Shown here: positions 7,410 to 14,055 of the stretch, piece by piece
Layout: every line of letters begins with the position of its first letter
Position numbering within the stretch: position 1 is the stretch's first letter
NCBI GenBank assembly: GCA_012517635.1
Contig: JAAYUP010000282.1
Location: forward strand, 1 to 14,115
From: Candidatus Atribacter alterifermentans
GTDB taxonomy: Bacteria > Atribacterota > Atribacteria > Atribacterales > Atribacteraceae
Direction of reading: 5' to 3'
DNA length: 14,115 bases
Position numbers and translations under genes: made by a program
The notes under the pieces: generated by a model
Database searches by the model: none
Told to the model about the DNA's origin: nothing
Seen by the model: only the letters and a program-made list of their open reading frames with translations

Positions 7410-7437
7410 TTTGGCGTTGTCAATCAGAATGATGATT
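7396..7437 (+). repeat. perfect 16-bp inverted repeat spanning the btuD stop codon
   Basis: AATCATCATTCTGATT (7396-7411) is exactly complementary to 7422-7437 around a 10-nt loop, with the TGA stop at 7407-7409 in the left arm. The following sequence is TATTCAAATTATAAAAAAGG, not a strong T run. It is better read as an mRNA-stabilising or attenuating hairpin between btuD and the binding-protein gene than as a full terminator. Confidence 0.7.
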
Positions 7438-7469
7438 TATTCAAATTATAAAAAAGGAGAAATCGACCT

Positions 7470-8897
7470 ATGAAAAAATTGCTAATAATTATTAACATCC
7501 TATCTATGCTTTTTATGCTTTTGATTATTCCGGGGCTGGGAATGGCTCAAATAACCATAACCGATGACTCAGGGTTGGAAATCCATTTAATAAACCACCC
7601 TGCTCAACGAATTATATCCCTCTATGCTGCTCATACTGAGAACCTTTATTATCTCGGAGCAGAGGAACAAATCATTGGAATATCAGGAAGTGAAGATTAT
7701 CCGCCTTCGGTGATTAATAAAACCGTGTGTGATTATCGAGCCGATCCAGAGAAAATTATTGCTTTGAACCCTGATGTCGTTCTTATCCGGGATTTTATTC
7801 TTGAACGCTATCCCCGATTTGTTGAAACCTTGAAAAAAGCCGGCATTCCAGTTATAAATCTCAATCCAGAAAACTGGAATGACCTCGAACCTTATTTTTT
7901 AAAGCTTGGCATGATAACTGGACGGGTGGAATCAGCACAGCAACTTATCCAACACTTCCGGGATGAAGCAAAAAAATTTTCCTTTGAGTCAAATGACCGT
8001 CCTCGGGTCTTTTTTGAAGCAATCGGAGATAAATACTCCACTATTGTTCCGGGTAGTATTGTTGATCAGCTCATTGAAATGGCAGGTGGTTTAAATGTTG
8101 CTACGGATGCCCTTGCCACCCGATCGGGATCTCGCATTGCAGATTATGGCATTGAACGCTTGCTTTCCAAAGCTGATGACATCGATATCTATATCGCCCA
8201 AACTGGTCGCATGAATCGAGTATCAGTCCCTTCTATTTATGAACGCCCTGGCTTTAATAATATTCAAGCTATTCAAAACCGACAAGTATTCGTTATTAAT
8301 GAATCAATTGTCAGCCGCCCCACTCCACGGCTTCTGTGGGGTCTTGAAGAATTGTTTAGAATATTCCATCCGAATAAAACCATCAATTCCGAAAAATATA
8401 CCAATCTTCCCCAGATATCCAGGAAAGACTTCGCTACTTTGATGGTTCAATTAAACGGTATTCAACTCTACGTCCCTACCTTAAAAGACTTTCAAAATAA
8501 AAAACACTATTCCTATGGGAATTGCGTCGATCTTCAGTGGACTGATCCAGCCAGTAGATATGTAGAAACTCTCATCCATTTAGGAATCATCGATCCGGAA
8601 TTGAAGGAAAAAAATTATTACTTTTATCCTGATAAACCCGTTTCCAGAAAAGAAGCTGCATTTTGGTTGTATTGTTTACTTGATTTTGAACACCTTAAAA
8701 AAGATCGAACTCTTCCCTCAGATATAAGTCATTTAGATCGTCCTTACCACACTGCTATTAAGATAACTTACCAAGCTGGACTTTTTGACGGAATTATTAC
8801 GGATGAGACCTTTTTACCCGATCAAACTCTCACCGGTAAAGAAGCACTTCAAATTTTGAAACTGTCTCAGCAAATGGGGAAACGAATAAATCCTTGA
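7470..8897 (+). CDS. btuF: BtuF-type substrate-binding protein fused to C-terminal SLH repeats
   Basis: Periplasmic binding protein for the neighbouring BtuCD-type importer, with an added wall-anchoring region. Residues 1-26 are a Sec signal peptide (MKKLLIIINI..., cleavage after GMA) with no lipobox cysteine. Residues about 30-305 form a class III (Peripla_BP_2/BtuF-like) domain: RIISLYAAHTENLYYLG, a DPEKIIALNPDVVL segment and DIYIAQTGRMNRV. From about residue 315 the sequence changes character and resembles S-layer homology repeats. There is a partial unit (ISRKDFATLMV, 316-326) and two fuller units, about 351-405 with FYPDKPVSRKEAA (385-397) and about 415-470 with TFLPDQTLTGKEA (447-459). 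At 475 aa it is about 170 residues longer than standard BtuF. The SD AAGGAG (7454-7459) lies 10 nt before the ATG. Ligand identity is inferred from the riboswitch and cbiK context. Confidence 0.85.
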   Translation: MKKLLIIINILSMLFMLLIIPGLGMAQITITDDSGLEIHLINHPAQRIISLYAAHTENLYYLGAEEQIIGISGSEDYPPSVINKTVCDYRADPEKIIALNPDVVLIRDFILERYPRFVETLKKAGIPVINLNPENWNDLEPYFLKLGMITGRVESAQQLIQHFRDEAKKFSFESNDRPRVFFEAIGDKYSTIVPGSIVDQLIEMAGGLNVATDALATRSGSRIADYGIERLLSKADDIDIYIAQTGRMNRVSVPSIYERPGFNNIQAIQNRQVFVINESIVSRPTPRLLWGLEELFRIFHPNKTINSEKYTNLPQISRKDFATLMVQLNGIQLYVPTLKDFQNKKHYSYGNCVDLQWTDPASRYVETLIHLGIIDPELKEKNYYFYPDKPVSRKEAAFWLYCLLDFEHLKKDRTLPSDISHLDRPYHTAIKITYQAGLFDGIITDETFLPDQTLTGKEALQILKLSQQMGKRINP

Positions 8898-8944
8898 AAC
8901 TAAAACTTAATCAAAAAGATGATATCCACCAACATTCATATTTT

Positions 8945-8992
8945 AAAGAGTAATAAACCTTTGATGAAAGAAATAGTACATTACTCTTTTTT
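8945..8992 (+). terminator. intrinsic terminator of the cbiK-btuCDF unit
   Basis: AAAGAGTAAT (8945-8954) pairs perfectly with ATTACTCTTT (8980-8989), and T continues to 8992. The 25-nt loop contains a smaller CTTT/AAAG pairing. The right arm overlaps the last codons and stop of the convergent minus-strand gene, so the two convergent genes share this sequence. On the minus strand the stem is followed by A-rich sequence, so it should act mainly on plus-strand transcription. Confidence 0.65.
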
Positions 8993-10819
8993 ATAGATGG
9001 TATCAAAATTCGCTTCACCACATTGAATTGGGTTAAACACCCAATCTTTAACCCAATTTTTCATCAAATGGATTTCAATGGGTTGAAATAAGGGTATGTC
9101 CAGAGCATGTTCATAAGCATCGATTTGAATATTTTCATATAATTTTTGTCGGACCTCTGGATTGGTTTCGCTAAGGGCGGCATCAATCTGCTGATTCAAG
9201 TTATTCTTTGCAAATTCAGCAAAACCTTCACCTTGAGCTCTTCCAATTGCTCCATTACTATGATAATGGCTAAAAATTAAGTTGTGGGGGTCGGGGTAAT
9301 CGGCAATCCAGCTAACAACAATTGCCGGTAATTGTCCTGATTTGAAAGCATCAAGAAAACTGGGCCATTGTATTCCCTGAATACCGATTTTGAAACGGGG
9401 ATTGAGAGATTCTATATTTTCCTTTAATATTTCACAGACAGTCTGGAATACTTCATTGCCGGTATCATAAACCAAGGTTACTTGAAATCCTTTATCCCAA
9501 ACCTTACCATTCCAAGCTTTTTGAAATTCTTCTTTAGCTTTTATCAAATCATATTCATACCGAGGAAGCTGGTCATTGTATCCCAATAAATCAGAAGGAA
9601 GGACTGATGCAATTCTTTTCCCATAACCTTGCAGAACGTCATTAATCATAGCCTCATAATCAAAAGCATAGCAGAAAGCCCGTCGACAATTTTCATCAGT
9701 GAAAAAGTCAGGGGGTATTCCATTCCCATCCAATTGAGCGCTTCCTAAAAAGGGACTGGTTTTATTGATGGTCCAATTGAATTGTAAATTTGTTACGGTA
9801 ATCCGCTCCTCCTGATAAACCTGACTCCCTTTTAAATTCTTCAATTGCTGGATATACTGGGTGGAAACATAAACCTGATCGGCATCTCCGGCTTCGAACA
9901 TTGCCCGGCGGGTATTCCATTCGTCTACACCCCAAATGATAACTTGATCAAGCTTTGCTTTTTCACCCCAGTACTGCTGATTTTTTTTCAATACTACTTT
10001 CTGTTGGGTCCGGTCCCATTCAGTTAAAATAAACGGTCCGGTCCCATTGGTTTTATCAAATAAAGGTGAAGATTCTTTTTTCTGGTTGTAATACTTCCAC
10101 CACCTATCAGCCTTTCCATCCCAGCATCCCCATTCAATACAGGTTTGTTTATCCATGATGCTGCTCCAATAAGCATACTTCGACAGCAAATTTAAAAAAG
10201 GAGCAAATTGTTTTGCCAGATGAAAGATGACCTTATCGTCTTCAACCTCAATAGCTGGATCAATTTCTTCCTGATAGAATTTAATTAAAAGGTCAGCATA
10301 TTCTTGGCTTTTCAAAGACCCATCTTCGCTGACCAGGTCGGTTAATGGTAACCCAATTTTGCTCGCAACCATTTCATTCAAGGTTTGGTAATCGAATAAA
10401 GCCCCGATAATCATCCAATAAGGACCTCCGACAGAATCAAAAAGAATGTTCCGTTCAAAAGTATATTCCACATCTTCTGGGCTTAATTCATTTCCATTAT
10501 GGAAGAAAACATCTTTTCGAATTGGGAAAATATAAGTTTTTCCGTCATTAGTTATTAATCCATTTTCCTTGGAAGGAACATCAGTAGTAAGAATGGGTAT
10601 GAATTTAAAAATGCTTTCTCCATCATAGGCAATCAAGTTGTTGTAAACGAAGGTTAATATTTCTCCGCTATGGGTATCGTAAGCATAACCAGGATCCAAG
10701 CTGTCAGGTTCCCCTATGGTTAAAAGAACATAGGTATTCGGATCCCTTAATTGAGCATTGGCGGAAAGGGCTATAATGAGGCAAAAGATTATGATGAATA
10801 AGTAAAAATTTTTTTTCAT
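8981..10819 (-). CDS. family 5 (Dpp/Opp-like) ABC transporter substrate-binding protein
   Basis: Exported solute-binding protein of the peptide/nickel/oligosaccharide class (SBP_bac_5). Residues 1-22 are a Sec signal peptide ending SANA-QLRD, with no lipobox cysteine. The mature protein shows family landmarks: TIGEPDSLDPGYAYDT near the N-terminus, YIFPIRKDVFFHNGNELSPEDVEYTF, NGTGPFILTEWD, RRAFCYAFDYEAMINDV and a C-terminal SWIADYPDPHNLIF. At 612 aa it is longer than typical DppA/OppA (about 500-550). The extra length is mostly an insert around residues 145-200 (LNEMVASKIGLPLTDL... to VEDDKVIFHL). A GGAGGGG SD (minus strand, 10826-10832) precedes the ATG. No permease or ATPase partner is adjacent, so it is an orphan or works with components elsewhere. 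Ligand unknown: peptides, sugars or metal chelates are all possible. Confidence 0.88.
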   Translation of the reverse strand: MKKNFYLFIIIFCLIIALSANAQLRDPNTYVLLTIGEPDSLDPGYAYDTHSGEILTFVYNNLIAYDGESIFKFIPILTTDVPSKENGLITNDGKTYIFPIRKDVFFHNGNELSPEDVEYTFERNILFDSVGGPYWMIIGALFDYQTLNEMVASKIGLPLTDLVSEDGSLKSQEYADLLIKFYQEEIDPAIEVEDDKVIFHLAKQFAPFLNLLSKYAYWSSIMDKQTCIEWGCWDGKADRWWKYYNQKKESSPLFDKTNGTGPFILTEWDRTQQKVVLKKNQQYWGEKAKLDQVIIWGVDEWNTRRAMFEAGDADQVYVSTQYIQQLKNLKGSQVYQEERITVTNLQFNWTINKTSPFLGSAQLDGNGIPPDFFTDENCRRAFCYAFDYEAMINDVLQGYGKRIASVLPSDLLGYNDQLPRYEYDLIKAKEEFQKAWNGKVWDKGFQVTLVYDTGNEVFQTVCEILKENIESLNPRFKIGIQGIQWPSFLDAFKSGQLPAIVVSWIADYPDPHNLIFSHYHSNGAIGRAQGEGFAEFAKNNLNQQIDAALSETNPEVRQKLYENIQIDAYEHALDIPLFQPIEIHLMKNWVKDWVFNPIQCGEANFDTIYKKE

Positions 10820-10995
10820 GTTTTTCCCCTCCAGAACTATTTAAAAGATGGCTTATTATTTAAAAATTTGCGATCATTCAGGATTTTCGATTTATTTTCC
10901 ATACCATATATTTCGGTATTTTTCTTAAAATGTTTAATTTACTCATACAAATTATCTTATTTAAGGATACATTCTTTTTATAAATAGGAAAGACA

Positions 10996-11043
10996 TTCAC
11001 ATCACAAATCAGAACCAGGTGAGGATGAAAATATATACTCAAG
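10996..11043 (+). repeat. dispersed hairpin repeat, copy 1
   Basis: Bases 11010-11043 (CAGAACCAGGTGAGGATGAA then AATATATACTCAAG) match the reverse complement of 14065-14092 at 26 of 28 aligned positions, apart from one 6-nt gap (TATATA). A stem TTCAC (10996-11000)/GTGAG (11019-11023) with an 18-nt loop corresponds to the ATGAG/CTCAT stem of the other copy. Confidence 0.7.
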
Positions 11044-11047
11044 AAAC

Positions 11048-11082
11048 AATCTCCCCCTTTCGCAAAGGGGTTTAGGGGGATT
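11048..11082. repeat. C/G-run palindromic element
   Basis: CCCCTTT (11054-11060), CGC, AAAGGGG (11064-11070) form a perfect 7-bp hairpin. A second GGGGGA block at 11075-11080 can pair with the same TCCCCC arm. Elements of this form, TCCCCCTTT...AAAGGGG...GGGGGATTT, are familiar as dispersed intergenic repeats in bacterial genomes. No coding sequence is present. Confidence 0.55.
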
Positions 11083-11100
11083 TGAGTTTATTCCTGCTCC

Positions 11101-11191
11101 GTCATTGCAAGGAGCGTTTTATGCGACGTGGCAATCTCATTTACCTCGTCTGTCATTCTAAGGAGCGTATTTGGCGACGAGAGAATCTCAT
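11101..11191 (+). repeat. two direct copies of a 40-nt unit
   Basis: 11101-11140 and 11152-11191 both begin GTCATT, contain AAGGAGCG and GCGACG, and end AATCTCAT. They agree at 32 of 40 positions with a 51-nt period. This resembles the widespread intergenic GTCATTGCGAGGAGC-type repeats of environmental anaerobes. Function is unknown. Confidence 0.7.
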
Positions 11192-11225
11192 CCTTTAAAG
11201 TTTTTATAAAAAAAGAATCAAAAAG

Positions 11226-11267
11226 ATGAGATCCTCACGCCCTCGAAAAACGAGGGCTCTGGATGAC
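11226..11267 (-). repeat. inverted third copy of the 40-nt unit
   Basis: Read on the minus strand, this segment begins GTCATCC and ends GGATCTCAT like the two copies before it. Its middle is a perfect CCCTCG-AAAAA-CGAGGG palindrome (11240-11256). GATGAGATCCTC at 11225-11236 is complementary to GAGAATCTCATC of the second direct copy except for one base, so copies two and three could form a large cruciform or RNA hairpin. Confidence 0.6.
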
Positions 11268-11360
11268 TGATTAAAGGTACACCCCTTGTAAATATTATTA
11301 TATTCTGATAGCATAACTATTTTAATATTCTCTTTAAAGTGTTGAGCAATGATTTACAAT

Positions 11361-11395
11361 CTCCCTTGAAGTATCAAAAATCGGGAGTATTTTAT
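11361..11395 (+). promoter_or_regulatory. possible leader hairpin before the MATE gene
   Basis: CTCCC (11361-11365)/GGGAG (11383-11387) with an inner TTGA/TCAA pairing is followed by TATTTTATT, about 35 nt before the ATG. It could be a weak attenuator or a chance stem. The CTCCC arm does not obviously reach the SD AAAGGAAG (11413-11420). Confidence 0.3.
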
Positions 11396-11428
11396 TCGCT
11401 ATTTATTTTTTGAAAGGAAGTTTTAATA

Positions 11429-12808
11429 ATGGACCATTCAGCACAGCTTCGGGACACAAAAATATCAACTTTATTGTGGCGGTTTTCTATTCCAGCTATT
11501 GTTGGCATGTTAGTCAATGCCCTGTATAACATTGTTGACCGGATTTATGTTGGTCAAGGTGTTGGTTCACTTGGTATTGCTGGAATTGCAATCGGTTTCC
11601 CTTATATGATGCTCATGATGTCCTTTGGGATGTTAGTGGGCATGGGATCAACTGCATTGGTCTCGATCAAATTAGGTGAAAGAAAAAGGGAAGAAGCTGA
11701 GCGAACTTTAGGTAATTCTTTCACATTGATAGTTTTAATTTCGCTTGGATTATCAGTAATTGGTTTATTATTTATCAAGCCAATTTTAATTATTTCGGGA
11801 GGGAGTGAAACAGTCCTCCCCTATGCCATAGATTATTTAAGAATTATCCTTATTGGTGGGATATTTAGTGGTGTAGGATTTGGTTTGAATAACATCATCC
11901 GAGCCGAAGGAAACCCTCGCACCGCCATGGCGACCATGTTAATTGGTGCACTGTTGAATTCCATTCTAGACCCAATTTTTATTTTTTGGTTTGGGTGGGG
12001 CATCAAAGGAGCAGCAATCGCTACCATCTTATCGCAGTTAGTTTCAGCGGTTTGGGTGCTGAAATATTTTCTTAGTGGAAAAAGCACTTTACATTTCCAG
12101 ACTAAAAACCTCAAGCTTAATATGCCAATTGTTTTGAAAATATTAACAATTGGAACGGCACCTTTTGTGTTACAAATGGGAGCAACTCTGCTCTATGTTA
12201 TCCTCAATAATTTTTTGAACCAATATGGTGGAGATACCGCTATTTCAGTAATGGGAATTATTAACAGTGTCAATATGTTGATCCTCATGCCAATTTTTGG
12301 AATTAATCAGGGTGCTCAGCCAATTATTGGTTATAACTATGGAGCTCAACAATTCGACCGAGTAAAGGAAACGGTCAAGACGGCCAGCTTGTCGGCAACA
12401 GGTGTGGTAATTTTAGGTTTTATTTTCTTGATGGCTTTTCCCCAGCAGTTCATCATGCTTTTTAATAAAACTGACCAGGAACTTATATTAATGGGAATCA
12501 TGGCTATGAGAATAATTCAACTTACATTGCCGTTAGTTGGTTTTCAGGTGGTAGGAACCGGGTATTTTTTCGCAGTCGGGAAAGCCAAAGAAGCAATGTT
12601 TTTAAGCCTAATACGTCAATTACTCATATTACTTCCCTTGGTGGTTATTCTTCCCCGATTTTTTGGTTTAAATGGTATTTTTTTTGCATCACCGATTTCT
12701 GATAGCTTATCTTTTGCTTTAACTGCAATATTTTTAGGTATTGAATATAAAAAATTAGACGAAAAACACTTGGAAACTTTCGCTAAAGCGAACATGGAAG
12801 CATCCTAA
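11429..12808 (+). CDS. MATE family efflux transporter (MepA-like)
   Basis: Inner-membrane multidrug/toxin exporter that uses a Na+ or H+ gradient. The 459-aa protein has about twelve hydrophobic helices in two related halves. The N-terminal half has the family opening LLWRFSIPAIVGMLVNALYN followed by DRIYVGQGVG, then GFGLNNIIRAEGNPRTAM and LLNSILDPIFIF. The C-terminal half has INQGAQPIIGYNYGAQ and VGTGYFFAVGKAKEA. These segments point to the DinF/MepA-like branch rather than NorM; the exact substrate cannot be read from sequence. The ATG follows an AAAGGAAG SD at 8 nt. It stands alone, with its own repeat-filled upstream region and a strong terminator directly downstream, so it is monocistronic. 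No regulator gene (for example MarR-type) is adjacent. Confidence 0.9.
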   Translation: MDHSAQLRDTKISTLLWRFSIPAIVGMLVNALYNIVDRIYVGQGVGSLGIAGIAIGFPYMMLMMSFGMLVGMGSTALVSIKLGERKREEAERTLGNSFTLIVLISLGLSVIGLLFIKPILIISGGSETVLPYAIDYLRIILIGGIFSGVGFGLNNIIRAEGNPRTAMATMLIGALLNSILDPIFIFWFGWGIKGAAIATILSQLVSAVWVLKYFLSGKSTLHFQTKNLKLNMPIVLKILTIGTAPFVLQMGATLLYVILNNFLNQYGGDTAISVMGIINSVNMLILMPIFGINQGAQPIIGYNYGAQQFDRVKETVKTASLSATGVVILGFIFLMAFPQQFIMLFNKTDQELILMGIMAMRIIQLTLPLVGFQVVGTGYFFAVGKAKEAMFLSLIRQLLILLPLVVILPRFFGLNGIFFASPISDSLSFALTAIFLGIEYKKLDEKHLETFAKANMEAS

Positions 12809-12822
12809 AAGCTGGAACAAGC

Positions 12823-12865
12823 ATAAAGCCCGAGGGAAAACTTGTATATTTCCCTCGGGCTTTAT
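12823..12865 (+). terminator. strong intrinsic terminator after the MATE gene
   Basis: Seventeen perfect base pairs join 12823-12839 and 12849-12865 (core AAAGCCCGAGGGAAA) around a 9-nt loop, starting 14 nt after the stop codon. The stem ends in CTTTATT. The A-rich left side makes it usable from the minus strand as well. Confidence 0.85.
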
Positions 12866-13072
12866 TGAAAGATACCCAACCTGGATTTGAGTCTTGGCTT
12901 ATACCCTCATACCCTAACCTTCTTCCAATCGTCTCCCTATTTTTTGATGGCATTGGGGGTCTCATCATTTTAAAGAACTTATAAATAATAAAAAAAGGTT
13001 TTATACCTTCCTCTTTTTCTACTTTAAGAAACTTATACTATAATTAACTCAAATTAAAAAATAAGAAGTTTT
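12866..13072 (+). promoter_or_regulatory. gene-free leader with a candidate -10 box for the MNT-HEPN pair
   Basis: No coding sequence is supportable here. A perfect TATAAT (13039-13044) is preceded at 17 nt by TTTCTA (13016-13021), a poor -35 box, and would start RNA near 13051, about 20 nt before the nucleotidyltransferase-like reading begins. A short direct repeat, ATACCCTCATACCCT, lies at about 12901-12915; I attach no function to it. Confidence 0.35.
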
Positions 13073-13398
13073 AAAGTATTATCTCATACTGATGTAATTA
13101 CTCTTAACCTTTTTGCCCATCAAATCCGTCAGGCATTTCCAGATGCCCGTATCTGTGTGCTTTTGGTTCCAGGGTAAAAGGGAATGCTTCTTGGGAATCA
13201 GACCTGGATGTATACATCATTATTAAAGATTTAACCACGGATTCTAGTAAACAGATTATTGATATTGCCTGGGAAGTTGGTTTTCAAAGAGATGTAATTA
13301 TCTCTCCTCTCATTTTTTCACAAGAACAATTTGAGTCTGGACCTCTTTCCGAAAGTTCGATAGTAAAAACCATACTCCGGGAAGGCGTTGCAGCGTAA
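13073..13398 (+). pseudogene. MNT-type nucleotidyltransferase (antitoxin-like), frameshifted
   Basis: Minimal nucleotidyltransferase of the MNT/HEPN modules, expected to modify or neutralise its HEPN partner. The reading starts as KVLSHTDVITLNLFAHQIRQ and continues FPDARICVL in one frame. It then jumps by one base at the TTTT run 13161-13164 and continues FGSRVKGNASWESDLDVYI to a stop at 13396-13398. One extra T would restore VLFGSR and the catalytic G-S...D-x-D pattern (GS at 13165-13170, DLD near 13201). Without it the first frame stops at 13175-13177. No ATG, GTG or TTG start is present in the first frame after its preceding stop at 13055-13057, so the 5' end is also doubtful. The stop overlaps the ATG of the HEPN gene by one base (TAATG). 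Either a decayed gene or an assembly/sequencing indel. Confidence 0.75.
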
Positions 13399-13798
13399 TG
13401 AATAACAACCTGAAAGCGTTGATTCATTACCGAATTGAACAAGCTGAGGAATCAATGAGAGCTGCTGAAATTTTTTTGAAAATGGTAGCCTTAGGGCTTC
13501 GGTTAACCGATCTTATTATGCTATGTTTTATATGGTTTTTGCACTTCTTACTATTGAATCAAAAGAAACATCCAAACATTCAGGAGCTATTTCACTTTTC
13601 GATAAAATATTTGTTAAAAGGGGATTATTTTCGGTAAACCTATCACGTTGGCTACATTATGCTTTTTTAAAAAGAATAGATGCAGATTACAACCCGATAC
13701 ATTCAATTTCATTAGAAGAGACGAGTGAAATATTAAATCATGCTCAAGAATTTATTATAAAGGTTAAAGATTATCTCCAAAAAAACTCTTATAAATAA
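13398..13798 (+). pseudogene. HEPN-domain protein (toxin-like), frameshifted
   Basis: HEPN domain protein (PF05168-like), usually the RNase-type partner of the MNT protein. Frame one from ATG 13398 gives MNNNLKALIHYRIEQAEESM and RAAEIF. After the missing base, the other frame gives NGSLRASVNRSYYAMFYMV, then KHSGAISLFDKIFVKRG, RWLHYAFLKRIDADY and a helical C-terminus ending YLQKNSYK. Adding one A to AAAA (13479-13482) or one T to the TTTTTTT run (13471-13477) fuses the two into a normal HEPN protein of about 133 aa containing the NRSYYAMF core. As written, frame one ends early in an unrelated 79-aa product. The one-base overlap with the upstream gene is typical for such pairs. Whether this is a real mutation, slippage or a sequence error is undecided. 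Confidence 0.8.
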
Positions 13799-14053
13799 GT
13801 ATATTTCACTCTCTACGAGGCACATATAGCTTCCTGGATGATCTTCCTCCCTTACAATTGATACAAAAACATACAATACATCAATTGAAAATTCTTGAAA
13901 AAGCGCCATTTCTTTTTTTTAAATGTACAATTACTTCCTTTAATGTCATAACACCTTCCTTCAGTATTTTTTTTATTATTCTATCCTGTAAACTACAACA
14001 GGATAGCAGCCTACGGCGTAAGATGAAAAAAATTGTAAAAGACAAAAACTGAG
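13799..14053. other. AT-rich gene-free interval with inverted repeats
   Basis: No convincing gene. CAATTGAT (13855-13862)/ATCAATTG (13880-13887) and CTATCCTGT (13981-13989)/ACAGGATAG (13998-14006) are perfect inverted repeats, the second with an 8-nt loop. On the minus strand a 22-codon reading frame (13949 down to 13881) begins MTLKEVIVHLKKRNG after a good GGAAGG ribosome site, then stops. It could be a leader peptide, a truncated gene or chance. Confidence 0.45.
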
Positions 14054-14055
14054 AG

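Larger units (their letters stand above)
10820..11428. other. gene-free repeat-rich interval between divergent genes
   Basis: About 600 nt with no supportable reading frame. The first 170 nt are AT-rich and must hold the promoter of the minus-strand binding-protein gene, though I see no single convincing -35/-10 pair. ATACC/GGTAT half-sites at about 10901-10919 are a possible but weak operator-like symmetry. Bases 10996-11267 are a cluster of dispersed repeats, listed separately. The last 160 nt lead into the MATE gene. The repeats could be inert or could form RNA hairpins in either transcript. Confidence 0.6.

Noticed and set aside
11101..11267. Possible CRISPR array
   Set aside because: Only two direct units plus one inverted, with 8 mismatches in 40 and an 11-nt gap; no regular spacers and no cas gene.
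12783..12968. 61-codon minus-strand open frame
   Set aside because: It runs through the 17-bp terminator stem and into the end of the MATE gene; composition is not protein-like and no ribosome site is evident.
13471..13482. Programmed ribosomal frameshift in the HEPN gene
   Set aside because: No stimulatory structure or SD-like element was seen, and the partner gene is broken in the same way, so decay or sequence error is simpler. Slippage on the seven-T run is kept only as a minor possibility.
13881..13883. Selenocysteine read-through at the TGA of the minus-strand small frame
   Set aside because: No selenoprotein family is recognisable and no SECIS-like hairpin was identified immediately downstream; the inverted repeat there is AT-rich and better explained as simple symmetry.
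13858..14052. 64-codon plus-strand open frame
   Set aside because: AT-rich low-complexity translation crossing two inverted repeats; nothing recognisable.
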